A DNA stretch of 64,000 nt from Butyrivibrio sp. NC2002 (GCF_000702265.1 NZ_KL370880.1:372001-436000), one strand, 5' to 3'; counted from the first letter of the stretch, positions 33,305 through 43,539 are shown. The notes: a model not told the origin generated them from the sequence alone. A program made the numbers and translations.

Positions 33305-36300
33305 ATGAAGGGTGTAAATACTAAAAAGATCATGTCTCTTGCTATCATTGGAAGCATTATAGTGGTTGCAATTATGATTATCGGAACGATTTGGACTGGA
33401 CGAAGTGCAAGTTCAGGCGCCAGGAAGGCAGTTCGAAACGTAAGTATTTTATATCTTGAGGAGTTGGCTGGCAGAAGAGAACAGGTTGTGGCGTCAACTT
33501 TAAATGACTATATCAGTGACCTTGATGTGGCCATAGGACTTATGACTCCGGAGGACCTCTCAAGCACAGCAAATCTCCAGGCATATCAGCTTAGGATGAA
33601 ACAGCTCTATGACCTTGAAAAATTTGCCTTTGTTGATGAAACAGGACTTATTTATACCTCCAGGGGGACCAGAACAGATATAGATCAGTATCATTTCGAC
33701 TATCAGACTCTTTCCGGACCTGAAATCTCATTGAAGAATGAGGATGGTGACAACACAAAGGTCGTCATTGCAGTTCCCACGGATCGTCTTCCTTATGAGG
33801 GACATAACCTTGTTGTCTGCTTTATGGAGATGGACATGGAGCACATGCTCGCTAATCTTTCTTTTGAGTCAGGCTCCAACAATACCACCTTCTGTAATAT
33901 TTACACTCCCGACGGATACTCGGTTGCCAATATGGTACTGGGGGGACTTGCCAATGAGGATAACCTCTTATCCGCTTTTGAAACCGCTGACATCGAAAAT
34001 GACAGAACTGTAGAAGATGTCAGGAAAGATTTCGAAAACGGACATACCGGTGTAGTTTCTTTTACCTATAACGGTGTACAGGAGACCTTGTACTATGTTC
34101 CCGTACACAGGACAAACTGGATGCTGACATACCTTATCAGGGAGAGCGTTATCAGCCAGCAGATTGATGAGATATCAGAGGGTATCATAAAGAGGAGCCT
34201 GGTTCTTGCATTGTTGACTACCATTGTTCTTTCGACTGTTTTTTTCATGATGCTGGTTCAGACCAGAAAAGCCACCAAGCTAGCCATGGAAAAAGAGACC
34301 TCGGAGGTTATGCAGCAGGAACTTGAGGAGAGGATCACTCTTCAGGATCAACTTCTTGAGCAGGAAAAGCAGAGGGCAAGGCTTGACAGGATGATCACAG
34401 CGCTTGCTTCCGACTACAGGAGCGTGTACTACGTAAATCTCAACAAGGACAGTGCCACCTGTTTTAGCAATGATGATGCTCATGACAATATCCGCAAGGA
34501 TGATGTTTTTGTCTTCTCTGAGGGCTTTACCGATTATGCCAATAAATTCGTATCCGAGGACTACAGAGAGCAGTTCCTTGAGTTTATTAAGCCTGAGAAT
34601 ATCCGTAAAGGCTTAAAGGAAAGCCCTCTTATCGCCTTCAGATATCTGGTCAAAAAGGATGGAGTCGAGAGCTATGAAATGCTCAGAATGGCTGATGCCA
34701 GAACAGGCTCTGCGAGAAATCATGACTCAATAAATGCGATAGGTGTAGGATTTTCTGATATAGACGAGGAGATGAGGGACTCTCTTGCCAAGAATCAGGC
34801 TCTTTCAGATGCCCTCAAGACTGCTGAAGAGGCATCAAGAGCAAAGACTGTATTCTTATCAAACATGAGCCATGAGATAAGAACGCCTATGAATGCCATC
34901 ATAGGCCTTGATTCCCTTGCCCTCAATGAGCCGGATATTTCCGATACAACCAAGGATTATCTTGAAAAGATAGGAAGCAGCGCACAGCATCTTCTTAGTC
35001 TTATAAACGATATTCTTGATATGTCCAGGATCGAGTCGGGACGTATGTCGCTTAAGAATGAGGAGTTTGCATTCTCCAAACTCATTGAGCAGATAAATGT
35101 AATATTCAGCGGACAGTGCCAGGAAAAAGGCCTTGAGTATAACTGCCACATTAACGGACACTTAAATGACTATTACATCGGTGACAGCACCAAGCTCAGA
35201 CAGGTTCTTATCAATATTCTCGGAAACGCCGTAAAGTTTACCCCTGAGGGCGGAAGCGTTGAGTTTACCGTGGAAAAGACAGGTGGATTTGATGACAGGT
35301 CCACGATACAGTTCAAGATAAAAGATACCGGAATAGGTATGAGCAAGGAATATCTGCCCAAGATATTCGATGCGTTTACTCAGGAAAATGCAGGAACTAC
35401 CAACAAATACGGCAGTTCCGGTCTTGGAATGGCCATCACCAAGAGAATTGTCGAGATGATGAACGGTGAGATAAGCGTCGAGAGTGAAAAGAATGTTGGA
35501 ACAACCTTCACTGTAAACGTCACATTAAGGGATTCTGATAGGGTGCTGGCAGATGATAACGATGATCTCGAGGTTCATCCCGAGGACATGAAGGTTCTTG
35601 TCATAGATGATGACCCTCTTGCCTGCGATCAGGCGAGGCTTGTCATGAATCAGGCCGGAATTCATTCAGAGGCTGTCACGTCAGGAAGCGAAGCCATCGA
35701 GATGGTGAAACTCTCTCAGGCAAGACAGGAACCCTACAACCTTATAATTGTCGACTGGCAGATGCCTGAGATGGACGGCGTTGAGACAACCAAAAACATC
35801 CGCTCGTTAATAGGTGCAGATACAGCTGTGATCATTCTTACAGCCTATAACTGGGATGATATATACGAAGAAGCCATGGACGCCGGTGTGGACAGCTTTA
35901 TTGCAAAGCCTCTGTTTACCGAGAATCTCATAAACGAGTTTAAGAACGTACTTAAAAAGAAAAAGATAGCTGCGGAAAGTATCAGGAAAGCTGAGCTTGA
36001 AGGCAGGCGTGTGATTCTGGCTGAGGATATTGAGGTCAATGCCCAGATCATGATGAAGGTTCTTTCTATGAGAAAGATTGAGGCGGATCATGCAGTCAAC
36101 GGAAAAGAGGCTGTTGAACTGTACAAGAACAAGCCAGAGGGCTACTACGATGCAATCCTCATGGATATGAGAATGCCTGAGATGGACGGCCTTACAGCCA
36201 CCAGAAACATCAGAGCTCTGGGAAGGGAGGACTCTGCTTCTATACCTATTATTGCCCTGACAGCCAATGCCTTTGATGAGGATGTTCAGCAGAGCCTTCA

Positions 36301-36391
36301 GGCAGGACTCAATGCACATCTGAGTAAACCTGTTGAGCCGGCAGTTTTGTTTGAGACCCTGGAGAAACTTATAAAACCAGTGGAAGTTTGA
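33305..36391 (+). CDS. Hybrid sensor histidine kinase with two receiver domains
   Basis: 1028 residues. Order: membrane segment (about 12-30), extracytoplasmic Cache-like sensor (about 35-290), second membrane segment (about 298-318), coiled coil, PAS-like region, HisKA with the phospho-His in SNMSHEIRTPMNAI near 520, HATPase_c (NILGNAVKFT, DTGIGMS, GLGMAITKRIV), REC1 (IVDWQMPEMDG) and REC2 (LMDMRMPEMDG). No output domain follows, so the signal must pass to another protein. Arg codon AGG and Leu CTC look more frequent than in neighbours, possibly a sign of separate origin. GGAGG precedes the ATG. Confidence 0.93.
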   Translation: MKGVNTKKIMSLAIIGSIIVVAIMIIGTIWTGRSASSGARKAVRNVSILYLEELAGRREQVVASTLNDYISDLDVAIGLMTPEDLSSTANLQAYQLRMKQLYDLEKFAFVDETGLIYTSRGTRTDIDQYHFDYQTLSGPEISLKNEDGDNTKVVIAVPTDRLPYEGHNLVVCFMEMDMEHMLANLSFESGSNNTTFCNIYTPDGYSVANMVLGGLANEDNLLSAFETADIENDRTVEDVRKDFENGHTGVVSFTYNGVQETLYYVPVHRTNWMLTYLIRESVISQQIDEISEGIIKRSLVLALLTTIVLSTVFFMMLVQTRKATKLAMEKETSEVMQQELEERITLQDQLLEQEKQRARLDRMITALASDYRSVYYVNLNKDSATCFSNDDAHDNIRKDDVFVFSEGFTDYANKFVSEDYREQFLEFIKPENIRKGLKESPLIAFRYLVKKDGVESYEMLRMADARTGSARNHDSINAIGVGFSDIDEEMRDSLAKNQALSDALKTAEEASRAKTVFLSNMSHEIRTPMNAIIGLDSLALNEPDISDTTKDYLEKIGSSAQHLLSLINDILDMSRIESGRMSLKNEEFAFSKLIEQINVIFSGQCQEKGLEYNCHINGHLNDYYIGDSTKLRQVLINILGNAVKFTPEGGSVEFTVEKTGGFDDRSTIQFKIKDTGIGMSKEYLPKIFDAFTQENAGTTNKYGSSGLGMAITKRIVEMMNGEISVESEKNVGTTFTVNVTLRDSDRVLADDNDDLEVHPEDMKVLVIDDDPLACDQARLVMNQAGIHSEAVTSGSEAIEMVKLSQARQEPYNLIIVDWQMPEMDGVETTKNIRSLIGADTAVIILTAYNWDDIYEEAMDAGVDSFIAKPLFTENLINEFKNVLKKKKIAAESIRKAELEGRRVILAEDIEVNAQIMMKVLSMRKIEADHAVNGKEAVELYKNKPEGYYDAILMDMRMPEMDGLTATRNIRALGREDSASIPIIALTANAFDEDVQQSLQAGLNAHLSKPVEPAVLFETLEKLIKPVEV

Positions 36392-36428
36392 TTTGATGAT
36401 ACAAGGAAGATACAGTATTTTCGCATAC

Positions 36429-36475
36429 AAAAAAGGGGCCTTGCACTAATTAATTTCTTAGTGCGACAGCCCCTT
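36429..36475 (-). terminator. Terminator of the minus-strand tRNA cluster
   Basis: AAGGGGC/GCCCCTT encloses a second helix GCACTAA/TTAGTGC. On the minus strand the stem is followed by six T, so it ends the tRNA transcript rather than the kinase gene. Confidence 0.85.
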
Positions 36476-36479
36476 CTAA

Positions 36480-36552
36480 TGAGACACGTGGGAATCGAAC
36501 CCACGACAACTTGATTAAAAGTCAAGTGCTCTACCAACTGAGCTAGTATCTC
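36480..36552 (-). tRNA. tRNA-Lys(TTT)
   Basis: 73 bases. Acceptor GAGATAC/GTGTCTC, discriminator A, anticodon loop CTTTTAA (TTT), T-loop TTCGATT. Last of six tRNAs transcribed on the minus strand. Confidence 0.96.
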
Positions 36553-36588
36553 ATATATATAAACTGCAGAGCAGTGATATATCAAAAA

Positions 36589-36660
36589 CTGGGCTAGCGG
36601 GATTCGAACCCACGAGTGCAGCAGTCAAAGTGCTGTGCCTTACCGCTTGGCGATAGCCCA
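36589..36660 (-). tRNA. tRNA-Gln(TTG)
   Basis: 72 bases. Acceptor TGGGCTA/TAGCCCA, discriminator G, anticodon loop CTTTGAC (TTG), T-loop TTCGAAT. Confidence 0.96.
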
Positions 36661-36743
36661 TCATACACAGCAGATGTGCTCCTTAAATGATAACTCAAAA
36701 ATCAAAAAAAATAAATGAGTTAAATGCCCTTTAATAAAAACAG

Positions 36744-36818
36744 GGTGGATAGTGGGACTCGAACCCACGGTCTCCAGAACCACAATCTGGCGCGCTAACC
36801 AACTGCGCCATACCCACC
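36744..36818 (-). tRNA. tRNA-His(GTG)
   Basis: 75 bases counting the G at position -1 that is special to tRNA-His and pairs with discriminator C. Acceptor GTGGGTA/TATCCAC, anticodon GTG. Confidence 0.96.
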
Positions 36819-36861
36819 ATACTACCCAGATATAATAGGAACAGATCCTTAAATCTGAAAA

Positions 36862-36935
<74 letters not shown>

Positions 36936-36984
36936 ATACTGAATAAAAAATAAAAGCTCTCATTATGTTTTATCGCATAATGAA

Positions 36985-37055
36985 AGCGGGTGATGGGAAT
37001 CGAACCCACGTATCCAGCTTGGAAGGCTGGTGTTCTACCATTGAACTACACCCGC
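36985..37055 (-). tRNA. tRNA-Gly(TCC)
   Basis: 71 bases. Acceptor GCGGGTG pairs with CATCACCCGC end, discriminator T, anticodon loop CTTCCAA (TCC). Confidence 0.96.
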
Positions 37056-37084
37056 ACGATTCTTTGGTTTACGTTACTGCTAAA

Positions 37085-37158
37085 TCGGGGTGACAGGATT
37101 CGAACCTGCGACCTCCTGGTCCCAAACCAGGCGCTCTACCAAGCTAAGCCACACCCCG
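37085..37158 (-). tRNA. tRNA-Pro(TGG)
   Basis: 74 bases. Acceptor CGGGGTG/CACCCCG, discriminator A, anticodon loop TTTGGGA (TGG). First tRNA of the cluster, nearest the promoter. Confidence 0.96.
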
Positions 37159-37203
37159 TCTTGGAAGCGTTCTGTTCACTGCCGGACCCGTAACGCAAGT
37201 AGA

Positions 37204-37233
37204 ATTATATAATGCATATACGATTATTGTCAA
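37204..37233 (-). promoter_or_regulatory. Promoter of the six-tRNA cluster
   Basis: On the minus strand TTGACA (37228-37233), 18 bases, TATAAT (37204-37209), 46 bases before tRNA-Pro. Confidence 0.85.
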
Positions 37234-37306
37234 CATTATTTTTGAATTTTTTTTATTTTTTTTTAGAAAAGTCATTAAAGCCCCATAAATACTGGATTTA
37301 TAGTGA

Positions 37307-38167
37307 TCATTTTTTGAAAAGATTTATGACTTTTCTAAAGATATTTATGTTTCGCTGACGTAAAAAGTGATTAATAAATGCTCCGATAAAGAAGATATAA
37401 ATACAAAAATATAGCCAGAACATTATGATTATCGGAGTAGATAAGCTTCCGTACAGGCTGTAGTTATTGATGTTATTTACATAGATAGAAAACAGCCATG
37501 AGAAAAAGTACCATACCACAGCAGAGAAAAATGCACCCGGAATCTGGTGTATATATCTGAGCCTTATGTTCGGGACATAGGTGTAGATCAGTGCAAACAA
37601 TAATGTGGCAATGCCTATAATTATCAGATACTTAAAATGAGATAGAATGATGATCGTACTTGAAAAATGAGGCAATGTATGAATCAGGAACATCTTTATT
37701 ATGTTTCCGAATACCAAAAGAACCAGCATTATGAGTATGATTGCAATGAGGGAAATCGTATAAAGTGTTGCTATCAGTCTTACAAGAAAATAATTTCTGT
37801 GCTCGACAACTTCATATATGTTGTTCAATCCACGGATAAGTGCAAGCATTCCAAGTGCACCTGCCCAGATTGTGACAAAAGCAGATATTGAAATAGTGGA
37901 AATAGTCTTTTCATAGGCTTCGCTTATCATCTGAATGAGGGTATCGTTTACAAAATCCGGAGTAAGCTCAAGTACCGTTTCAATCAGAAAATCCTCTGTG
38001 ACCTGAGTATACAGAAGTGTTGATGCCAAAAGGATCAGAAGCGGAATAAGCGATAAGATCAGGAAAAAAGCAGTACTTGCAGAGAGAATATCTATATTTT
38101 TCTTTTGCATATCAGCGGAAAAATCCTTGATCAGAGAAATTTTTCTTTTTAAATTAAAACCCTTCAT
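37307..38167 (-). CDS. YihY/virulence factor BrkB family membrane protein
   Basis: 286 residues with six membrane segments. The family pattern is clear: STAFFLILSLIPLLILLAS near the N-terminus, WAGALGMLALIRGLNNIYEV in the middle, PGAFFSAVVWYFFSWLFSIYVNN and NYSLYGSLSTPIIIMFWLYFCIYIFFIGAFINH near the end. The name ribonuclease BN for this family is a historical error; the function is unknown, perhaps transport or envelope maintenance. It stands alone on the minus strand, and no strong terminator is visible after it. Confidence 0.9.
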   Translation of the reverse strand: MKGFNLKRKISLIKDFSADMQKKNIDILSASTAFFLILSLIPLLILLASTLLYTQVTEDFLIETVLELTPDFVNDTLIQMISEAYEKTISTISISAFVTIWAGALGMLALIRGLNNIYEVVEHRNYFLVRLIATLYTISLIAIILIMLVLLVFGNIIKMFLIHTLPHFSSTIIILSHFKYLIIIGIATLLFALIYTYVPNIRLRYIHQIPGAFFSAVVWYFFSWLFSIYVNNINNYSLYGSLSTPIIIMFWLYFCIYIFFIGAFINHFLRQRNINIFRKVINLFKK

Positions 38168-38351
38168 AAGATAGAAGTCCCCTTAAAAACTTTTTTGTCA
38201 TAAATACACAGATGTATCTTGCAAGAGTATGTTAGCATTAATTGTGATTTTTCCAAAATAATAATAGAATATTATCGTAATATAAGTATGGGCTCCGTTT
38301 TTTTGAGGGAAAACAGGAATCTAAGATAAAGCGAATGGATAAGGGAAGATT

Positions 38352-39662
38352 ATGAGCAAAAACATGGATATCCTAAATATAGCAGTTGGGCTGTATGCTT
38401 TGCTGGTATGCATAATTAAACTGATAGGAGATGCCAGGATAAATACCATAAGAAAAGGGAAAAGGCGTTTTTTCTATGAACTGCTCCTTTACGAGGGAAT
38501 AATGATCTTGTCCATTATTCTTGCGCATGGATTTCACTTTTTTATTCAGGACCGTAAGCTGATGATCATTCTTTGTGATATTTCGTATGCGGTATATTAT
38601 TTTGCATATTATGTTTTTTTATGCACATTTGTGTATTATTCTGCGGATTATATCTCGGGATTCTGCGGAGAAAAGGTAAAAACTGCTTTTTATACGGTTC
38701 CGGTAACGGTGATCTATGCATTCGCGTGGCTGATTTCTGCATTTAACGGGATGATACTTTATTTTGACGGAGACGAGTTTATCCCTGGCCCTTTATATAC
38801 GCTGGGGCAGGTTGGGGGATATCTTCTGATCATTGAGCCGTTTTATTTTGCTGTTAAATACAGAAAAAGTGTGGATAAAAAGAATGGAATTATCCTGGGT
38901 TCATTCATGATTCTTCCTCTTCTTGGCGTTATTTTGAGGGAAATATATCCGGGACCTGAATATATGCCATTTATGATCCTTCTTTCACTTATACTTATGA
39001 ATAATACAATTCAATACGAGCAGGAAACACGTATCTTAAAGCAGCAGGATAAAATAGAGAGAGACAGGATAAAAATCCTGCTTAGTCAGATAAAACCACA
39101 CTTTTTGTATAATGTTCTTAATTCCATATATGTCCTCTGCGACAAGGACGCAGAACAGGCTCAGGAAGCAATAGGTAATTTTGCAGAGTACTTAAGATCC
39201 AACCTGAACAGTCTTGAGCAGGAAGAAAACATTCCTTTTAGCAAAGAACTAAGTCACGTTGAAAACTATGTGAGTCTTGAGAAAATGAGATTCAGAGATA
39301 AGCTTGAAGTCGAATACTGCATCCAGGAAGACAATTTCAGGGTTCCGCCGCTTACCATTCAGATATTGGTTGAAAATGCTGTAAAGCACGGTATACAAAA
39401 CAGAAAAGAAGGCGGAAAAATAATTATCACCACATATTCAGAAGAAAACAATTATGTTATCGAGGTTAGAGATGATGGTGTGGGATTTGACATGGAGAAG
39501 CTAAAAAATGACGAATCACTTCACGTGGGACTTAAAAATCTTCGAGAGAGATTAGCAATGATGGCAGGCGGAAATCTGCAGATTGAAAGTAAGGATAATG
39601 AGGGAACCAAGGCAGTAGTAAGGATTCCTAAAAATGTGAGGGTAGTGTCAAACCAATTATAA
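38352..39662 (+). CDS. LytS-type sensor histidine kinase
   Basis: 436 residues. Six or seven N-terminal membrane segments (about 5-220) are followed by a short coiled coil and a His_kinase domain with the phospho-His in QIKPHFLYNVLNSIY, then a HATPase domain (QILVENAVKHG, VRDDGVGFD, GLKNLRERL). It partners the response regulator at 39733, with a hairpin in the 70-base gap. The ligand is unknown. Confidence 0.92.
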   Translation: MSKNMDILNIAVGLYALLVCIIKLIGDARINTIRKGKRRFFYELLLYEGIMILSIILAHGFHFFIQDRKLMIILCDISYAVYYFAYYVFLCTFVYYSADYISGFCGEKVKTAFYTVPVTVIYAFAWLISAFNGMILYFDGDEFIPGPLYTLGQVGGYLLIIEPFYFAVKYRKSVDKKNGIILGSFMILPLLGVILREIYPGPEYMPFMILLSLILMNNTIQYEQETRILKQQDKIERDRIKILLSQIKPHFLYNVLNSIYVLCDKDAEQAQEAIGNFAEYLRSNLNSLEQEENIPFSKELSHVENYVSLEKMRFRDKLEVEYCIQEDNFRVPPLTIQILVENAVKHGIQNRKEGGKIIITTYSEENNYVIEVRDDGVGFDMEKLKNDESLHVGLKNLRERLAMMAGGNLQIESKDNEGTKAVVRIPKNVRVVSNQL

Positions 39663-39674
39663 AAACAGTGGACT

Positions 39675-39712
39675 GACTTAAGGAACCTACCGCAAGCGGT
39701 ATCCCTTAGGTC
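39675..39712 (+). other. Intercistronic hairpin kinase/regulator
   Basis: GACTTAAGG pairs with CCTTAGGTC (one wobble) and encloses TACCGC-AA-GCGGTA. No T-run, so it is not a terminator. It may separate or stabilise the kinase and regulator messages. Confidence 0.5.
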
Positions 39713-39732
39713 GTTAGACAGGAGTAAGTAAT

Positions 39733-40536
39733 ATGAAAGCTATAGCGGTTGATGATGAATATCTTGCACTTGAGGGGTGCTTGAATGCTATAAAAAAGGC
39801 AGATCCATCGATTGAAGTGGAAGGATTTGAAAGTGGAGAAGATGCTATAGAATATCTGAAAAAATCTATTCCTGATATTGCTTTTCTTGATGTAGAGATG
39901 CGCGGCGAAAATGGAATAAAAGTGGCAAAAGAGCTTCAGAAATTTAATTCGAGGATAAATATCATTTTTGTTACCGGTTACTCTGAATTTATGCAGGATG
40001 CTTTTTCTTTATATGCTAGTGGGTATATTTTAAAACCGGTTACAGCAGGAAAAGTAAAAGATGCGCTTGAACATCTAAGATATCCTGTGGAAGAAAGTCT
40101 TGAAAAGAAGATGCGCATTCGTACATTCGGCAATTTTGAAGTGTTCGGGGTAGATGGCAAACCGGTTGAGTTTGCATACAGCAAAACTAAGGAACTGCTC
40201 GCAGTCCTTATAGATGCTAACGGGGCAATGAGGACTTTCGATCAGATAATGGAATATCTGTGGATGGATGAGCTTGATGCAGGAAGCCATGGCTCATATT
40301 TAAGAAATCTTTTTGCTGACATGCAAAGAGTCTTTTCCGATCAGGGAGTAGGCGATGCTCTTATAAGAAGAAGGGGAGCTGCCGGAATAGACAGGAACTA
40401 TTTTGTGTGTGACTATTTTATGTTTCTGGAGGGCAAAAAGGCCCAGTATGTATTTGCAGGAGAATATATGTCCCAGTATAGCTGGGGAGAAATGACTCTG
40501 GGAAAACTGGTTCAGATGTCAGAAGAAGACTTCTAA
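39733..40536 (+). CDS. Response regulator with SARP/OmpR-type winged helix
   Basis: 267 residues. The receiver has the phospho-acceptor in IAFLDVEMRGENG, with VTGYSEF and KPVTAGKV following. From about residue 125 comes a winged-helix region (IRTFGNFEVFGVDGKPVEFAYSK, then KELLAVLIDANGAM) like the DNA-binding part of SARP/OmpR regulators, and a C-terminal all-helical piece. It differs from the LytTR output usual with LytS kinases. It lies upstream of the amino-acid transporter at 41002, a possible target. Confidence 0.85.
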   Translation: MKAIAVDDEYLALEGCLNAIKKADPSIEVEGFESGEDAIEYLKKSIPDIAFLDVEMRGENGIKVAKELQKFNSRINIIFVTGYSEFMQDAFSLYASGYILKPVTAGKVKDALEHLRYPVEESLEKKMRIRTFGNFEVFGVDGKPVEFAYSKTKELLAVLIDANGAMRTFDQIMEYLWMDELDAGSHGSYLRNLFADMQRVFSDQGVGDALIRRRGAAGIDRNYFVCDYFMFLEGKKAQYVFAGEYMSQYSWGEMTLGKLVQMSEEDF

Positions 40537-40699
40537 TTTTTTGTGCAAAACCATGTGATAAAGAATCATAATGACATGGAAATGGCTTATTTATGCGGCT
40601 TTGAATCATGTGACACTTTTGTGACATACTTTGTGAGATAATAAAGTCCCAAATGATTTCCTCTATTATATAGTTCCCTCTATAATAATTAAGGATGAG

Positions 40700-40728
40700 A
40701 GAAACGTCTGTTTTGCAGGCGTTTTTTT
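40700..40728 (+). terminator. Terminator after the response regulator
   Basis: AAACGTCTG pairs with CAGGCGTTT, loop TTTTG, then a T-run. Confidence 0.88.
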
Positions 40729-40769
40729 CATTTTGTGGATAAATATTGTATGTGACAATATTTACAATA

Positions 40770-40816
40770 GTTCCCACATTCTTAGCGATACCTGTTAAGG
40801 ATGTGGGAATTTTTTA
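40770..40816 (+). terminator. Second tandem terminator
   Basis: A stem of about 16 bp (TTCCCACATTCTTAGC with GTTAAGGATGTGGGAA, two wobbles) and a seven-base loop, then a T-run. Standing just after another terminator, it may end a short RNA started between them. Confidence 0.88.
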
Positions 40817-41001
40817 TACACTTTTTACAATATTAATTAACGGAATATGGTATGGTAATTATTATGAAAGTAATTTCTTGATTATTTTTAATTTAGGGGG
40901 TTGATAAAATACATCAAGTGTATTATTATGTATAAAATATTAAAGAAATGAATATTTATGCATAATACATTGCATATATGAATATTTTAAGGAGGAACAT
41001 T

Positions 41002-41979
41002 ATGAAGAAGAAACTTATCGCAGCTATTTTGACAGGTGTTATGGTATTTAGTATGACAGCTTGTGGAGGATCATCCGCAGATACAGCATCTAATGAAGCA
41101 GAGAGCACAACTACTGAGGCTGAGAGTACAGAAGATGCAGCAGAGGCTGAGAGCACTGAGGACGCAGCAGAGGCAGAGAGTACAGAGGAATCAGAAGCTG
41201 AGGAGAATACAGAGACAGCAGGCACAGCGGCAGAGATCTCAACAGTAACAGAAGGAAAGCTTACAGTAGCAACATCACCTGATTTTGCTCCCTATGAGTT
41301 CTATGCAGTAGATGATGAGGGAACACCTCAGCTTGCTGGTTTTGACATTGCTCTTGCCGGCTACATTGCTGATTACCTTGGCCTTGAGCTTGAGGTTGTA
41401 CCGGTTGACTTTGACGGTGTTCTTATGGAGCTTCAGACCAAATCTGTTGACCTTGGACTTGCTGGTCTTTCACCGGATCCGAAGCGTGAATCTATCATGG
41501 ACTTTTCAGATATTTACTATGAAGGCGGACAGTCATTTGTATGCACTCAGGCAAACAAGGACAAGTTCACAAGTCTTGAGGATACAAACAATGCTGAGTA
41601 TGAGATAGGTGCTCAGACAGGTTCTATCCAGGTTGATCTTGCGCAGACAAACAGTCCTGATGCAGATATCATTCAGCTTACCAAGGTAACAGATATAGTT
41701 GCAGAGCTTCTTGCAGGCAAGCTTGATGGTGCATATATCGAAACTGCTGTTGCTGAAAGTTATGCCAAGAACTATCCTGAGCTTTGCGTAGTACTTGATG
41801 TTCCTTATGACGGAGCAGAGGGTTCAGCAGTTGGTATTTCCAAGGACAACACAGCACTTAAGGATGCGGTAAACGAAGCAATAAAGAGCGCTATTGATTC
41901 AGGAAAAATGGATGAATTCGTAGCTACAGCCAATGAGCAGGCAAGCGGAGAAATTATAGAAGGTCTTTTAGAGGACTAA
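41002..41979 (+). CDS. Amino-acid ABC transporter substrate-binding lipoprotein
   Basis: The start is set at 41002, with AAGGAGG upstream, giving 325 residues. Signal peptide with lipobox MTAC, then a spacer with repeated TEAESTEDAAEAES units, then a family 3 solute-binding domain (LTVATSPDFAPYEFY, GFDIALAGYIADYLG, VVPVDFDGVLMELQ). A paralogue of the protein at 5808. The ligand is a polar amino acid or derivative. The AbgB-like hydrolase downstream hints at handling of amino-acid conjugates. Confidence 0.93.
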   Translation: MKKKLIAAILTGVMVFSMTACGGSSADTASNEAESTTTEAESTEDAAEAESTEDAAEAESTEESEAEENTETAGTAAEISTVTEGKLTVATSPDFAPYEFYAVDDEGTPQLAGFDIALAGYIADYLGLELEVVPVDFDGVLMELQTKSVDLGLAGLSPDPKRESIMDFSDIYYEGGQSFVCTQANKDKFTSLEDTNNAEYEIGAQTGSIQVDLAQTNSPDADIIQLTKVTDIVAELLAGKLDGAYIETAVAESYAKNYPELCVVLDVPYDGAEGSAVGISKDNTALKDAVNEAIKSAIDSGKMDEFVATANEQASGEIIEGLLED

Positions 41980-41982
41980 TTT

Positions 41983-42771
41983 ATGGACAGCTTTATTAAA
42001 ATAGAGAATTTTTCAAAACTAACTCCATACATGACATTGTTCTGGCAGGGAATCCTTGTAACGGTAATGCTCTCTCTTTTTACCGTTGCTATAGGTTTTG
42101 TGCTCGCTCTTATCCTCTCTGCCATGAGAATGTCCAGATGTTATCCATTTGCTTTTCTTGGACTTGATAAGGAGGGGCATCAGAAGGAAAGCGGTCTTGG
42201 TGTTGCAATAGGTAAATTTAACCCTTTGAGTTTCCTTGCAACAGCATACGTAGAGATACTTAGATCAACACCTGTTATTGTGCAGGTTGCGATCATCTAT
42301 TACGGCGTGTTTGGAGCACTTATTGAACTTCCGAACTTTACATTTCTGGGATTCATTAAGTTTGAAAGATTTTTCCCCGGAGTTGTTGCTCTGGGAATGA
42401 ACTCCGGTGCTTATCTGTGTGAGATCATGCGTTCCGGAATTCAGTCGATCGACCAGGGACAGACTGAAGCTGCCAGATCACTTGGCATGAGTCAGTTCCA
42501 GAATATGCGATACATTATTCTGCCTCAGGCGATAAAGAACATCCTTCCCGCAATAGCAAACGAATTCGTAGTTATCATCAAGGAGTCTGCTATTACTTAT
42601 ACAATCGGTGTTCAGGACATTATGTCTGCAGTCAATGCGGTAAGAGGTGCAACTTTCATTATCATTGAGCCACTGCTTGTTGCAACAGCAATTTATTTCT
42701 GCCTGTGCTTCCCTACAAGTAAGCTCATTGCATATTTTGAAAGGAGGATGAGCCGTGGCGACAAGAGATAA
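41983..42771 (+). CDS. Amino-acid ABC transporter permease
   Basis: 262 residues, longer than the permease at 6718 because of a loop ([14 protein letters not shown]) between the first two membrane segments. [16 protein letters not shown] and the [21 protein letters not shown] docking loop are typical. It starts 4 bases after the lipoprotein stop and overlaps the ATPase gene by 17 bases. Confidence 0.93.
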   Translation: MDSFIKIENFSKLTPYMTLFWQGILVTVMLSLFTVAIGFVLALILSAMRMSRCYPFAFLGLDKEGHQKESGLGVAIGKFNPLSFLATAYVEILRSTPVIVQVAIIYYGVFGALIELPNFTFLGFIKFERFFPGVVALGMNSGAYLCEIMRSGIQSIDQGQTEAARSLGMSQFQNMRYIILPQAIKNILPAIANEFVVIIKESAITYTIGVQDIMSAVNAVRGATFIIIEPLLVATAIYFCLCFPTSKLIAYFERRMSRGDKR

Positions 42772-43531
42772 ACTTATTCAGATAACAGATCTTGAAAAGC
42801 ACTATAATGGCGGCAAGATCAAGGCACTTGACGGAGTGAGTGTTGAGATAGATAAGGGCGATGTCATGGTTGTCATAGGTCCTTCCGGAAGCGGAAAATC
42901 AACATTCCTCAGATCGCTCAATCTCCTTGAAGAGCCCACAGGCGGTGCGATACTTTTTGATGATGTCGATATAACCAAGAAGAAATTCAAGGATGAAAAC
43001 GGCAAGTGGAAAAAAATCGATATAGATGTCCACAGACAGAAAATGGGCATGGTATTTCAGCACTTTAATCTTTTTCCGCACAAGACAATTATGCAGAACA
43101 TGATCCTTGCACCGATGAAGGTTAAGCATGTTCCGGAGGAAGAAGCTAAAAAGAAAGCCATGGAGCTCCTTAAGAGGGTTGGCCTTGAAGACAGAGCTGA
43201 TGCTTATCCGATACAGCTTTCCGGGGGACAAAAGCAGCGTATTGCAATAGTGAGAGCGCTCATGATGGAACCCGAGGTGATGCTCTTTGATGAGCCTACA
43301 TCAGCACTGGATCCTGAGATGGTAGGCGAAGTTCTCGATGTTATGAAACAACTTGCGGCAGAAGGAATGACGATGGTTGTTGTTACGCATGAGATGGGAT
43401 TTGCAAGAGAAGTAGGAAACAGGGTTCTTTTCATGGCAGACGGAAAACTGCTTGAACAGGGAACTCCCGAAGATATTTTTGAAAATCCTAAATGTGACAG
43501 ATTGAAGGAATTTCTTGGGAAAGTATTATAA
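42755..43531 (+). CDS. Amino-acid ABC transporter ATP-binding protein
   Basis: 258 residues. Walker [11 protein letters not shown]-loop in VFQHFNLFP, signature LSGGQKQR, Walker [15 protein letters not shown] and switch VTHEMGF are intact. An insertion near residues 70-90 ([20 protein letters not shown]) is common in this subfamily. Third gene of the importer operon. Confidence 0.95.
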   Translation: MATRDKLIQITDLEKHYNGGKIKALDGVSVEIDKGDVMVVIGPSGSGKSTFLRSLNLLEEPTGGAILFDDVDITKKKFKDENGKWKKIDIDVHRQKMGMVFQHFNLFPHKTIMQNMILAPMKVKHVPEEEAKKKAMELLKRVGLEDRADAYPIQLSGGQKQRIAIVRALMMEPEVMLFDEPTSALDPEMVGEVLDVMKQLAAEGMTMVVVTHEMGFAREVGNRVLFMADGKLLEQGTPEDIFENPKCDRLKEFLGKVL

Positions 43532-43539
43532 ATGAAGAG

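Larger units (their letters stand above)
40537..41001 (+). other. 465-base intergenic region with tandem terminators
   Basis: Two intrinsic terminators (40700-40728 and 40770-40816) stand 40 bases apart, followed by AT-rich DNA. TTTACA at 40824-40829 and TATGGT at 40846-40851 (16-base spacer) could be a promoter for the ABC operon. No gene is seen. Confidence 0.5.

Noticed and set aside
33305..36391. Hybrid kinase region as a recently acquired island
   Set aside because: Codon use looks a little different by eye, but there are no mobility genes or repeats at its ends. The nearby tRNA cluster is intact, with no visible attachment duplication.
36298..36585. 95-residue minus-strand open frame across the tRNA-Lys region
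   Set aside because: It runs through the terminator and the tRNA gene. It is an artefact of open frames in tRNA DNA.
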